64,000 nt of DNA from Hyphomicrobiaceae bacterium. GTDB taxonomy: Bacteria; Pseudomonadota; Alphaproteobacteria; Rhizobiales; Hyphomicrobiaceae. Both the position numbers and the translations under genes were made by a program. Shown piece by piece: positions 44,143 to 52,819 of this stretch. How positions within the stretch are numbered: the first letter of the stretch is position 1; the number at the start of each line of letters is the position of its first letter. The notes beneath the pieces are model-generated. The model was not told the DNA's origin. It did not search any database and saw only the letters and a list, made by a program, of their open reading frames with translations. Location of the stretch: contig JAJFHG010000047.1 of assembly GCA_021775735.1 (NCBI GenBank), forward strand, positions 1 through 64,000, written 5' to 3'.

Positions 44143-44366
44143 TATAATTTCAAGATACTGTTACGATGCGATTGCAATAAGTTTGCATCGTTGTTTGACG
44201 ATTGATTTTGGTTATCTCAGCGTATGCGGCCCGCTGATGTTCAACATCTTGAAGTGTACAGACAGAGTTGAGTGCGCGGTGGTTCACCATCGCGTATTTG
44301 CGCTTGCCTGGTCATGTTCGTGCCAAAGACGTTTGAGGCATGGCGTATGGTAAGGATCTTTGAAAA

Positions 44367-44594
44367 ATGCGGCAAACTGGAACTGTAAAATTCTATAATC
44401 AAGAAAAGGGGTACGGATTTATCGTACCCGATGAGGGCGGTAGTGATGTGTTTGTGCATGTGACTGCAGTGCAAAGCTCAGGTATGGAGTCGCTTTCAGA
44501 AGGCTCAAAAATCTCGTTTGAAACAGAGCCTGATAAACACGGTAAGGGCCCTAAAGCCATCAATCTGGAAGTTGCTGTCGCGGTGGCCGAATAG
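44367..44594 (+). CDS. Cold-shock domain protein (CspA family)
   Basis: The 75-residue protein is a single cold-shock domain with RNP-1 (KGYGFIVPD) and RNP-2 (DVFVHVTAV). It binds single-stranded RNA/DNA and acts as an RNA chaperone. The length is a little above the usual 66-70. A leader of nearly 290 bases separates it from rlmJ, as often seen for csp mRNAs whose long 5' UTR responds to temperature. Confidence 0.95.
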   Translation: MRQTGTVKFYNQEKGYGFIVPDEGGSDVFVHVTAVQSSGMESLSEGSKISFETEPDKHGKGPKAINLEVAVAVAE

Positions 44595-44782
44595 CGTTTG
44601 GCTGCTCGGGCCATACGTCTTCAGGTTGAAAACGCGGTGCAATCGCGCAACGATCCCAACCAAAGATCCCTTTTTGGGTGGGCATCGACGAAGGTTGCTG
44701 TGCATTGCTCCGATCTCTGTATGGATTTAGCGCTCGGGCTGCCTTCTACTGTGCTCCGATTGAGCAACGACGGAGGACACCC

Positions 44783-45091
44783 ATGACAATATTGACAAAA
44801 ACGGCATCAGCCCTGGCGTTAGCAGCTGTTCTTTCAGTTGGTGGAGTTGCGACGGCTTCTGCGAAAACCTGCTTTAAAAAAGCTGGTGTCGGTGAAGCAA
44901 CAACGAAAAAAGGTGCGCAATTCCAGGTTGATGAAGTGCTGTTGCAGGCAACAGACTGGGGTGCATGGGCTGCATGGATGGCGAGCGGTAAAACACCGGG
45001 CTACACCTTTGGTAAGCGCTACTATAAGTGCAACAAGGGCGGTAACTGGGGTTGGAAGTGCTACGGCCAGGCACGCATTTGCAAGCTGTAA
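44783..45091 (+). CDS. Small secreted four-cysteine protein
   Basis: The 102-residue protein starts at ATG 44783, preceded by CGGAGGA. Its signal peptide ends at TASAK. The mature part (about 75 residues) is rich in Trp, Gly and Lys and has four Cys, in KTCFKKAG, YYKCNKG, WKCYG and RICKL, probably two disulfides. The same spacing pattern, C-(K)KxG ... D..LL ... WA ... GK...KC ... C...A..C, recurs in the gene at 46462. No known family recognised; these look like exported proteins of rhizobia-like bacteria. A strong bidirectional terminator follows. Confidence 0.8.
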   Translation: MTILTKTASALALAAVLSVGGVATASAKTCFKKAGVGEATTKKGAQFQVDEVLLQATDWGAWAAWMASGKTPGYTFGKRYYKCNKGGNWGWKCYGQARICKL

Positions 45092-45170
45092 GAGCAGCAC
45101 GCGCAAGCCAAATCTATGCGCGTTATCTCATGATGTGAACGTCTTTGACGTGCTTGTTAGAGAAACAAAA

Positions 45171-45207
45171 AAACCGCGCTTAGGGGATATCCCCTAAGCG
45201 CGGTTTT
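45171..45207. terminator. Bidirectional terminator
   Basis: AAACCGCGCTTAGGGG (45171-45186) is fully complementary to CCCCTAAGCGCGGTTT (45191-45206) around a 4-base ATAT loop, with A-run before and T-run after. It serves the convergent genes ending at 45091 and 45222. Confidence 0.95.
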
Positions 45208-45221
45208 ACTGTTGGGATTGC

Positions 45222-45500
45222 TTATTTGGCAAACATGCTTTTCAGGATGCCAATAATCACCATAAGGACACCGCCGCCAACGCCGCCACTTGCGACTTGG
45301 GTCAGAATGCCAGCTAAATCCATGCCGCCACCTGCAGCACCAAGCAGTGGCCCGAGCAGCTGGCCACCAAGACCGCCACCAACAATGCCGGCAAGTGAAT
45401 TGCCAACCGTGCCAAGGCTCAAATTCTTCAATAGGCCACCAGCGACATTGCCGCCTAGAGCTCCACTAATAAGTTGAATGATTAGGGGTAGTAATTCCAT
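45222..45500 (-). CDS. Small Gly-rich hydrophobic protein
   Basis: The 92-residue protein has an excellent ribosome-binding site (CGGAGG before ATG at 45500). It is made of hydrophobic and Gly-rich stretches (LIIQLISGALGGNVAGGLL, GIVGGGLGGQLLGPLLGAAG, GGVGGGVLMVIIGILKSMF) with almost no charges apart from the final Lys residues. The GxxxG spacing suggests glycine-zipper packing in a membrane. Function unknown. Confidence 0.8.
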   Translation of the reverse strand: MELLPLIIQLISGALGGNVAGGLLKNLSLGTVGNSLAGIVGGGLGGQLLGPLLGAAGGGMDLAGILTQVASGGVGGGVLMVIIGILKSMFAK

Positions 45501-45810
45501 TGCGTCCTCCGAAGTTTTTTCCTGATTGCTGAAGCGAGAGTCTCAGAAACCCTTAGTAATTCTGGCCACGGTCTGTTGCGGTCCCAGTGACCAGTGCGCA
45601 CCCTGACACACCCTGAACAAGGATGCCATCTGATCAAAGAAGCCATCTGATGCTGTGCGCTGAAAAAAGGATGCGTCTGCAACGTGATGCGACAGACACA
45701 GGTGGGTCTAAAACGCCGATTGCTTCATCATATCGGGTGATCGGCCTCGCCTTTTTAACCAATAGAGGGCATACTCTAGGCAAGTGGCTAGAGATGCGAG
45801 GCAAAAATAA
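45501..45810. other. 310-bp divergent intergenic region
   Basis: No gene seen. It contains two copies of GCCATCTGAT about 23 bases apart near 45623 and 45646. It must hold the promoters of both flanking genes. Confidence 0.45.
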
Positions 45811-46179
45811 ATGATGCGTAATCAATTACTTATGGCGATCTTGGGTGCAATGTCATTGGTCTTAGCGGCGCCAATCGCCGAAGCTGGTGATCGACGTGCC
45901 AAATCAGGGGTTTCCTCGTCTGGTGGCGCTCATCCAACATCACGACATTATCGTTCTGGAGCTAGGGTAAAGGGCTATCGGGCCCGTCGTGGTGGGTATT
46001 CCTACTCCTACCAGGACTCAATCAACACGTATGGCGATTCGCGCAGCAATTTTGGTGCTGCCTCCAGCCTCAGAGATCCAATGTTGGATCGACAATCAAC
46101 CGCAGGACCGTTTGATCACGGCTTTTTCTTTGATTCCGGTAATATGCCTCATGGCGGTGACTCACCGTACATGAACTAG
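45811..46179 (+). CDS. Small secreted Gly/Ser/Tyr-rich protein
   Basis: The 122-residue protein has a signal peptide (AMSLVLAAPIAEAG) and a mature part rich in Gly, Ser, Arg and Tyr (GYRARRGGYSYSYQDSINTY), ending GFFFDSGNMPHGGDSPYMN. No Cys. Such low-complexity basic exported proteins are common in rhizobia-like bacteria and are unassigned. A terminator follows at 46208. Confidence 0.7.
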   Translation: MMRNQLLMAILGAMSLVLAAPIAEAGDRRAKSGVSSSGGAHPTSRHYRSGARVKGYRARRGGYSYSYQDSINTYGDSRSNFGAASSLRDPMLDRQSTAGPFDHGFFFDSGNMPHGGDSPYMN

Positions 46180-46207
46180 TTTCAACGCTGTTTGCGCACG
46201 ATTTCAA

Positions 46208-46246
46208 ACTGCCCGATAGTCTGCCAAGTATAGGGCAGTTTTTTCG
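46208..46246 (+). terminator. Rho-independent terminator
   Basis: ACTGCCC (46208-46214) pairs with GGGCAGT (46233-46239) and a T-run follows. It ends the transcript of the small secreted protein upstream. Confidence 0.85.
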
Positions 46247-46461
46247 CGTTTTAGCTCTGTTTTATCGCGTTTATGCGTGCTGGCGCAGCACTCTGTCCGG
46301 TCAAATTTGGTGACAGGAAGCTGATCGACGCGTTGGATTGCGCTCAAATTGACCACAGTTTGTTCTGAAACTTGTTTTATTGGCCCTTTGCATGGACTAT
46401 TTGTGCCGTTATAGCAGGGTCACTTAAGACGTCTTGCAGATTGTTGAGTGGGGAGACCTCG

Positions 46462-47283
46462 ATGAGCCGACTGGCCAATTATGTAACGGCAGCTGCCGTA
46501 GCCCTTTGTGTCTTTGGAAGCGGTTTTGCGCCTGCTTCGGCAGCGTGCAAAAAGATGGGCTTCCTGGTCAATGACTATGGCAAAGATGGTCCAACCAGCG
46601 ACGCACAATTGCTGCTTGATAAGCACATTGCTGCGTGGGCCGATAAGGAAGGCATTGATGAATATTCTGTCGGCAAAAAATCAGTGAAGTGCGAACTGTT
46701 CCTCGACTTCATTGTGTTTGACGAACATACCTGCACAGCATCAGCCACAGTATGTTGGGGTGGCAGTCGGCAGCCTAAAGTCCGAGACGCCAAAGCCAAA
46801 AAGAAATCAAAATCAAAAACCGCGAAGACCAAAGCAAAGAGCACAACGAAGAAAGCTGTTGCAAAAGCCCCTGCAAAAAAATCGTCGGTTGTGAAAACGG
46901 TTGCCACGAAAACTGAAAAAGTAAAACCGTCAAAAACAGGTAAAGTCGAGACCAGCGCACTTCCAAAGCCTGCGGTTGCGGAAGAAGCTCCATTATCTTG
47001 GCCTGTCGTCCCGTATGCCACGAATGCGGTGATCAGAAATTCTGAGGATACTTCGCAAAGTACTACAGCGCCAAAGGCACCGGTCACGAAAACAACGGCT
47101 GTTTCCTCAGAGCGCGCAGCGGCTGATCGTGCGGCTGCTGCTGCAGAACGTGCTGCCGCTGCTGCAGAACGTGCGGCGGCTGCAGCGCAACTTGCTGCTG
47201 AAGCTGCCAAGCAAGCGGCGGCTGCGGGGCAAGCAAGTCGTTCTGCTGTGGTGGCTCCGGTGAAGCCAACCAACGCGCAATAG
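46462..47283 (+). CDS. Secreted four-cysteine domain protein with Lys/Ala-rich histone-H1-like tail
   Basis: The 273-residue protein starts at ATG 46462 (GGGGAG upstream) with a signal peptide ending PASAA. Residues about 27-100 form a domain with Cys in ACKKMG, VKCELF, HTCTAS and VCWGG, matching the spacing of the 102-residue protein at 44783. Then comes a Lys/Ala/Thr-rich stretch (about 105-165; AKKKSKSKTAKTKAKSTTKK), like histone H1 or AlgP tails, and a near-repetitive AERAAAA helix (about 220-255). The tail could bind polyanions such as LPS, peptidoglycan or DNA. Family not recognised. Confidence 0.78.
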   Translation: MSRLANYVTAAAVALCVFGSGFAPASAACKKMGFLVNDYGKDGPTSDAQLLLDKHIAAWADKEGIDEYSVGKKSVKCELFLDFIVFDEHTCTASATVCWGGSRQPKVRDAKAKKKSKSKTAKTKAKSTTKKAVAKAPAKKSSVVKTVATKTEKVKPSKTGKVETSALPKPAVAEEAPLSWPVVPYATNAVIRNSEDTSQSTTAPKAPVTKTTAVSSERAAADRAAAAAERAAAAAERAAAAAQLAAEAAKQAAAAGQASRSAVVAPVKPTNAQ

Positions 47284-47311
47284 TAAACGCGGCACTGTTT
47301 AGAATTTGAGA

Positions 47312-47344
47312 AGCGCGCTGGGGGACACCCGGTGCGCTTTTTTT
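47312..47344 (+). terminator. Rho-independent terminator
   Basis: AGCGCGCTGGG (47312-47322) pairs with CCCGGTGCGCT with small mismatches, followed by eight T residues to 47344. Confidence 0.88.
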
Positions 47345-47395
47345 CAGGCTAATTTTTATGACTATCCTGCTGGATTGTTATTGTGGGTGGCAGAT

Positions 47396-48199
47396 CTAAC
47401 GATCGATCCCCTGCAACCGCTCAAGGCGCAAACGGTGGCGGTCGTCTGTTAAGAGGTAAACGGCTCCAATCCCACCAGCAAAAACACTGAGTGCGGTTGC
47501 ACCAGCGACAAGAAACATAATCATGATTTGATATTTAGCGGCATCCATTGGATCGATGCCCGCCAAAATCTGACCCGTCATCATGCCGGGAAGCGTTACA
47601 AGTCCGGAAGCTGCCATTGCCGTTAGGATTGGCATAAGGCCAGTTTTCATCGCATGTCTCAGGACTTCATGAAGCGCTTGAAACCGTGTTGCGCCAAGCG
47701 CGAGTTGCCCTTCGATGGAGATGCGGTCTTGTTTGACGCCGTTCGTTATTGTGTTGAGCACGAGTGCGACACCCGCCAGCGCATTGCCAATCATCATCCC
47801 CAAAATGGGAAGGAAGAAACGTGGCGCATACCATGGGTTGGGTTCAATAATCACGGTCATGGCAAAGATAGTGATGGCAAGTCCTGCGATGAAGGGTACG
47901 CTGGCCCCCAGTGCAAAGGCCCGCCAACCGGCAATAGGTGTGTCCTGGCGCGACCAAACTTCATAACCGCCAGCAACAAACATGACGAGCGCAAAGGCCG
48001 CTGTCCAAAGTGGCGATGTTGCTTCAAATATAAATTTAAGCACCAAGCCAATCAGGGCCAATTGCACCACCATGCGCAATGTTGAAATTGCGATCGAACG
48101 TTCAAGCCCAAGGCGAAAAGCAACAGAAATGGCCCCATTTAGCAGCAGTACGATGCCAGCCAAAACAAGATCAAGCGGGGTCAGTGAGATGTAGCTCAT
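47396..48199 (-). CDS. fetB: FetB-like (UPF0014) ABC transporter permease, probable iron exporter
   Basis: The 267-residue inner-membrane protein of the UPF0014/FetB family has about seven spans. Conserved features are RLGLERSIAISTLRMVVQL, PILGMMIGNALAGVALVLN, ALGATRFQALHEVLRHAM, LVTLPGMMTGQILAGIDPMDA and YQIMIMFLVAGA. In E. coli FetAB exports iron and protects against peroxide. The gene overlaps its ATPase by 4 bases. Confidence 0.9.
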   Translation of the reverse strand: MSYISLTPLDLVLAGIVLLLNGAISVAFRLGLERSIAISTLRMVVQLALIGLVLKFIFEATSPLWTAAFALVMFVAGGYEVWSRQDTPIAGWRAFALGASVPFIAGLAITIFAMTVIIEPNPWYAPRFFLPILGMMIGNALAGVALVLNTITNGVKQDRISIEGQLALGATRFQALHEVLRHAMKTGLMPILTAMAASGLVTLPGMMTGQILAGIDPMDAAKYQIMIMFLVAGATALSVFAGGIGAVYLLTDDRHRLRLERLQGIDR

Positions 48200-48858
48200 G
48201 GCGACACCTGTGATGACGGCGTTTGGATGGGTGGGATTGTGTGGTGCGCAGGGTTTCGTAACGCAGAAACGTCCAGTGTATCTGTCGCCAATCGTGCGCG
48301 CAGTTTTGCATCATGTGAGATCAGCAGCACAATTCGTCCTGCCAGCATATGAAAGCGGATCAACTCTTCAACGAGCGCTGCTGCCGTTGGATCAAGTGCT
48401 GCGGTTGGTTCATCAAGCAGCAGTACACGTGGATCATCTGCTAACGCGCGCAACAGAGCAAGGCGTTGGCGTTGTCCGGTTGATAAAGTTGTCAGCGGTT
48501 CGTCAAGGATTTTTTCCGATAAGCCAACCGTATTTAGTGTTCGGATCAAGCGTTCGTCGTCACCGTCTCCGAGTTGCGGGCTTTGTGTCAGCAGTGCTTG
48601 TCGGGGTGTTGTAGTCCACCAGCCTGGTTCTGCCGTTACATAACGGACCAAACGTCGCCATTCAGGTGCAGGTGTTTCATTGCGTCCGGCTCCATCAAGA
48701 AAAACATCACCCTTTGCCGGATCAAGATCAGCGATCGCGCGCAACAACCGTGTTTTTCCAGAGCCTGATGGACCTTCTATCGCCAGACAGGTGCCGTCTT
48801 TCACCTGGAAGGACACAGGTGGTAGCGGTGCAGTTCTCAAATAATCAATGCGCAGCAC
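48196..48858 (-). CDS. fetA: FetA-like ABC transporter ATP-binding protein
   Basis: The 220-residue ATPase has Walker A GPSGSGKTRLLRAI, the Q-loop region, the signature LSTGQRQRLALLRAL, Walker B VLLLDEPTAALD and the H-switch LISHDAKL. It pairs with the UPF0014 permease just downstream (ATGA overlap). The first codon is GTG; the true N-terminus is likely as given since the family begins close to the first strand. Confidence 0.9.
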   Translation of the reverse strand: MLRIDYLRTAPLPPVSFQVKDGTCLAIEGPSGSGKTRLLRAIADLDPAKGDVFLDGAGRNETPAPEWRRLVRYVTAEPGWWTTTPRQALLTQSPQLGDGDDERLIRTLNTVGLSEKILDEPLTTLSTGQRQRLALLRALADDPRVLLLDEPTAALDPTAAALVEELIRFHMLAGRIVLLISHDAKLRARLATDTLDVSALRNPAHHTIPPIQTPSSQVSP

Positions 48859-49130
48859 GCGAAAAAACTCTCAACCCCGAGGTGTGGACGGACGCACCGG
48901 GTGCAAGGCCTGTGGATGCAACAAACGCCATAGGTCAAGCTCAACCCACGTGTTCAGATGTGAGGATGTAGCAACTCGCGCAACCTGCGACCAGCGCAGC
49001 ACAGACACAAACAGTGCTCATACACTGGTTTATGGCATTTCTAGCATGTCTAATAGGGTCGCATGGGCCAAGTTGAAGAAACGGCAAGGTAATCAACGTG
49101 ACATTTCAGATTTGCACTTGGATCGATGTC

Positions 49131-49499
49131 TTAAGCGGCACGTTTGATCTCAGTGAATTTGTTCACCAAGGTTACACGATCAAAAGGCTTTAGAAGGATG
49201 TCATCGGCACCCGCTTCAACAGCCTTTGAGATGATGTCAGGATCTTTTTCTGTGGTGCAATAAATGACAAATGGACGACGGCCGGTAAATGTGGAGCGCA
49301 GCATCTCGATAAATTCAAGTGAATCACAGTTTGGGATATGCCAATCAATGATGATGACGTTTGGTAGTTCAGTTTGGCAGAGCTTGAGCGCGTCTTGCGT
49401 GTTTTCGGCTTCCAATACGGAATAGTTCATATCCGAAAGGATGGCCTGAGCGACTTTCCGGATCACGCTGGCGTCATCAATAATCAGACATTTTTGCAT
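49131..49499 (-). CDS. Single-domain response regulator (CheY-like)
   Basis: The 122-residue protein is one receiver domain: acidic pair LIIDDASVIR, phospho-acceptor Asp in VIIIDWHIPN, Thr in VIYCTTEKD and Lys in DDILLKPFD. No output domain. I chose ATG at 49499, since the 21 extra residues of a longer frame to 49562 do not belong to the fold. It lies directly downstream of chpT on the same strand, so it may be phosphorylated by ChpT. Confidence 0.93.
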   Translation of the reverse strand: MQKCLIIDDASVIRKVAQAILSDMNYSVLEAENTQDALKLCQTELPNVIIIDWHIPNCDSLEFIEMLRSTFTGRRPFVIYCTTEKDPDIISKAVEAGADDILLKPFDRVTLVNKFTEIKRAA

Positions 49500-49633
49500 T
49501 GCTTGGCCACAGCTCACTGTTTCGTAGACAAGGGATTGCGCGTCAGGCGCAGCGGAAATCAACTTTCGCCACTGTGCGATGGAACAGTTAATACTCTGTT
49601 AGGGACATGCACGTTTTGGACCATGACCGTGAC

Positions 49634-50272
49634 TTATTTGCGTGCGGTTAGGACGATATCATCACCGTTCTTGAGTATCTCAAGACGCATGCCTGCGGTG
49701 TTTGCCAGGCGCCACGTGTAGTAGGCCTGGATCGACAGTGCATCAAGAGGGGGGAGGTTTTGGCCCGAAACGAATTCGGTCAGGTGCTGTGGTGCACGCG
49801 CACCTTTTCCTCGACAAATAATTTCAAATTCTGGGCTCGCAAGATCGCCAACGATTGTTGATTTGATTTCACCACCGCGTGGCAGCGCTGATATTGAGCT
49901 GGCGATAAGATTGAGCAGCAACTTGACCTGGTTTTTCTCCATATGGCCGGATTGGCCAACCCAGATCAGCTTATGTTTTCCGTCGCCCACAAATCCTTCT
50001 GAGATTTGTTGCGCCATTGAGAGGTCAATCTGGGCACCGGCAGAGCCGGAGGCACCAAATGCAAAGCGCGCAAACTGCAAACGCGCTGAGGCCTGTTGTG
50101 TGACGTTGCGGATGACGTCGAGGGCATATGAATTTGATTCGGCATCATCATCCTCGTCGAGTATTTCAATACCGTTGTAGATGGCACCTACCGGGCCAAT
50201 CACGTCATGACAGATCTTACTAGCGATGAGAGCGGAAAGGTCTAAGTCTGTGGGTTTAGGTATGTCGTTCAT
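49634..50272 (-). CDS. chpT: Histidine phosphotransferase ChpT
   Basis: The 212-residue protein has the ChpT signature: LIASKICHDVIGPVGAIYNG, with the phospho-His in CHDVIGP, followed by a degenerate ATPase-like domain (QVKLLLNLIASSISALPRGG). In alphaproteobacteria ChpT passes phosphate from CckA to CtrA and CpdR, controlling the cell cycle. It lacks nucleotide-binding motifs, as expected. Neighbour: the lone receiver protein. Confidence 0.9.
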   Translation of the reverse strand: MNDIPKPTDLDLSALIASKICHDVIGPVGAIYNGIEILDEDDDAESNSYALDVIRNVTQQASARLQFARFAFGASGSAGAQIDLSMAQQISEGFVGDGKHKLIWVGQSGHMEKNQVKLLLNLIASSISALPRGGEIKSTIVGDLASPEFEIICRGKGARAPQHLTEFVSGQNLPPLDALSIQAYYTWRLANTAGMRLEILKNGDDIVLTARK

Positions 50273-50576
50273 GGAGATGCCCCTCTTGCGCGCCTAGATA
50301 CAACTCAAGTTGATCCAGGAGTGACGTAAGCGGCGGCTCGTAACGCTGGAAAGGTGGATTTTACCAAGCCAGTGCGTGACGCAAGCCAACAGGGGCCGCT
50401 TGCAAATCTTTTGTGCTCTGATACACGCGGGTTTGCTTTGATGCAAAGGCTAGACGGCCTTAACCATCATATTTGTCCGTTTTGTTCCCGTGCTGGGGCG
50501 AGCGCGCAACGACTAGTCGACGATTTTGACAAAATCTCGTGTACATTCGCGGTCAAAAAAGGAGCCAACGCGCGTT

Positions 50577-51416
50577 ATGCCGGACATTGATCAGTTGGTC
50601 CTCGCAAATGGTTTGCTGCCCGCCGTGCTTGAGGCTGGCCGCATTGAGATGCGCTATTATGAGTCCGATATCGAGGTTGAGAGCAAAGCCGATAAGACAC
50701 CCGTAACTGAGGCGGATCGCGCTGCCGAAGCCGTTCTGCTCAAGGCACTCTCAGATCTGATGCCTGACGTGCCGGTCATTGCTGAAGAGCAGGTTGCTGC
50801 CGGTAAAGTTCCTGAAATAAAAAATACTTTTTTTCTGGTCGACCCGCTTGATGGAACGCGCGAGTTCATAAACAAGCGTGGAGAATTTACCGTCAACATT
50901 GGACTTGTTGTTGCTGGAAAGCCTGTGTTTGGTTTGATTTATGCGCCTGTCCTGAAACGCTTGTTTGTGACTTCAGATCCGCAAACTGCCCTAGAATTTG
51001 AAATCCCACCCTCAAGCACGGTCTCATCTTTTTCTTCCCTGTGCGCGCGCAAGCTTTCAGTGCGCACGCCAAAAGATGACACCATTGTCGCATTTGCCAG
51101 CCGGTCCCATCGTACTGACGACACCGATGCCTTCCTCGAACGCCAGGGTGTTACGCAAACCCGCAAAGTTGGTTCGTCTTTGAAATTCTGCTTGATTGCG
51201 AGTGGCGAAGCGGATCTTTATCCTCGTCTCGGCCCAACATCAGAATGGGATATTGCGGCGGGTCATGCCATTTTGGCAGTTGCAGGCGGACACGTTATGC
51301 GTTTGGACGGGACACCCCTGACCTATGGCAAGGTTGAGCAAAAGTTTCTCAACCCCGAGTTCGTTGCCTGGGGCGGCATGGCAACGCCCAAACTGGGTTC
51401 GGTCGCAAAGACTTGA
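50577..51416 (+). CDS. cysQ: 3'(2'),5'-bisphosphate nucleotidase CysQ
   Basis: This inositol-monophosphatase-family enzyme of about 279 residues removes the 3'-phosphate from PAP(S) in sulfur metabolism. The metal ligands are VTEADRAAE, VIAEEQ, LVDPLDGTREFINKRGEFTV (the DPLDGT motif with REF typical of CysQ) and SEWDIAAGHAIL. Start ATG 50577, with AAAGGAG about 12 bases upstream. Single gene. The sulfotransferase elsewhere in the window would make PAP, its substrate. Confidence 0.94.
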   Translation: MPDIDQLVLANGLLPAVLEAGRIEMRYYESDIEVESKADKTPVTEADRAAEAVLLKALSDLMPDVPVIAEEQVAAGKVPEIKNTFFLVDPLDGTREFINKRGEFTVNIGLVVAGKPVFGLIYAPVLKRLFVTSDPQTALEFEIPPSSTVSSFSSLCARKLSVRTPKDDTIVAFASRSHRTDDTDAFLERQGVTQTRKVGSSLKFCLIASGEADLYPRLGPTSEWDIAAGHAILAVAGGHVMRLDGTPLTYGKVEQKFLNPEFVAWGGMATPKLGSVAKT

Positions 51417-51626
51417 GCCGTGTTGCGACACTCGTCTTAGGCAACATTGCGGCAGCAACTTAAGGTGACCCAAAAAGTGTCGTAAAACAGGCGCTTAAAT
51501 CCAGTCTCATGGCCACACTTTGGCAACACTTTTTGGCGCAAAATCACCGCGAGTGAGTCTTTTTGGGCCGGCGGTCTTTTATTGACGCCACAGCGGGTGC
51601 TCGCCCGACAAAAAACGGTTTCAAAC

Positions 51627-52601
51627 ATGATCAAACCAATTGGTTTCAACTTTGTGCGCTCCGGCGTGTTGATCGGTGCGCTGTTCTCCCAGGTCTTTGT
51701 TGCACACGCTGAAGAACGCTTGCCATGGCAGACAGAGCCGGCGCCGCGCACGTATGCAAAACGCGGTGCAGATGACACCTATCGTCCCGGCGTTACGTAT
51801 GGCAACGAACAACGGTATTCTGTAGGTGCTGCAGATCGTTATGATCAGGGACGAGATGTTTACGTGCCGCCTGCAGATGATGGCGCATCCGGAGAGGTCT
51901 ATCGTCCAGGTGATGCATATCGTGGCGATCGTTATCGCGCGGATCCTCAACCGACCCCGCCAGCGTCAGATCATGGATATGGCGAACCCTATCAAACTTC
52001 TCCACCACCGCGGACGGCACCGCCACCGGCGAAAGCGTATCGCGAGCCTTATGAACGCGGCTATGGTGACGAAGACTATGGGACCGCACCAAGGCCGGTG
52101 CCGGAGTACGCTCAGCCTAACGGTTACGAGCAAAGTGAAATCGTTTCGACCGGTCATCGCTTTTTTGGTTCGGTCAGTCAGGGTCTGGCAAAAGCTATCG
52201 AGTACGTCTTCTCTAGTCAGGGTCGGCCCAATGGCTACATCCTTGGTGAAGATGCCGGCGGCGCTTTTGTTCTTGGGTTGCGCTACGGAGAAGGCCGATT
52301 ACACACCAAGGATGCGGGTACCCATCGCATTTACTGGCAGGGTCCGTCACTGGGCTATGATGCTGGTGCCGAAGGCTCTAAAACCATGGTGCTGGTCTAT
52401 AATATGCGTGACGTATCAGACGTCTATCGCCGGTTTGGTGGTGTTCAGGGGTCATTCTATGTCGTTGGCGGCGCCAGTGTTCAACTCCAGAAATATGGCG
52501 AGGTCACATTGGCTGTCATTCGCTCTGGCGTCGGATTGAGAGTTGGCGCAAATGTTGGCTACTTGAAGTATACCCGCGCGCCCACCTGGAACCCGTTGTA
52601 G
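51627..52601 (+). CDS. eipA: DUF1134 envelope-integrity protein (EipA-like)
   Basis: The 324-residue protein has a signal peptide (SGVLIGALFSQVFVAHAE), a Pro/Tyr/Arg-rich repetitive linker (about 30-165, with repeated YRPG, YGEPY and PPP elements) and a C-terminal DUF1134 domain. The domain contains FGSVSQGLAKAIEYVFSSQG, GYILGEDAGGAFVLGLRYGE, HRIYWQGPSLGYDAG and GANVGYLKYTRAPTWNPL. In Brucella, EipA (DUF1134) is a periplasmic protein needed for envelope integrity. The long linker is unusual and the domain is otherwise complete. Confidence 0.88.
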   Translation: MIKPIGFNFVRSGVLIGALFSQVFVAHAEERLPWQTEPAPRTYAKRGADDTYRPGVTYGNEQRYSVGAADRYDQGRDVYVPPADDGASGEVYRPGDAYRGDRYRADPQPTPPASDHGYGEPYQTSPPPRTAPPPAKAYREPYERGYGDEDYGTAPRPVPEYAQPNGYEQSEIVSTGHRFFGSVSQGLAKAIEYVFSSQGRPNGYILGEDAGGAFVLGLRYGEGRLHTKDAGTHRIYWQGPSLGYDAGAEGSKTMVLVYNMRDVSDVYRRFGGVQGSFYVVGGASVQLQKYGEVTLAVIRSGVGLRVGANVGYLKYTRAPTWNPL

Positions 52602-52819
52602 GGTGAAGTGATGGTGTGTGGCTTCACGTAGAACCATCTCAAAGCGGTTTTAGGCCGAGGATGGTCCCCGGGGTTTGTCTCTGGGGCACGGTCGTGGCAC
52701 ATAAGGGGTTCGCGCGAGGCAGCGGCGACACGGGCTTGATGTCGATTACACGCTGGCATGAGCTGTGAGGAAGATTTGAAACTCCGCATGTCTGTAATAG
52801 GGATTTTGAGGACGCACCA

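Noticed and set aside
47120-47220. Nucleotide near-repeat GCTGCAGAACGTGC as a satellite or CRISPR-like array
   Set aside because: It is the coding of the AERAAAA helix inside a gene; the units are directly adjacent without spacers.
46575-47273. 232-residue minus-strand frame opposite the Lys/Ala-rich protein gene
   Set aside because: It is long only because the sense strand is Ala-rich; the sense frame has a signal peptide, a good ribosome-binding site and a terminator.
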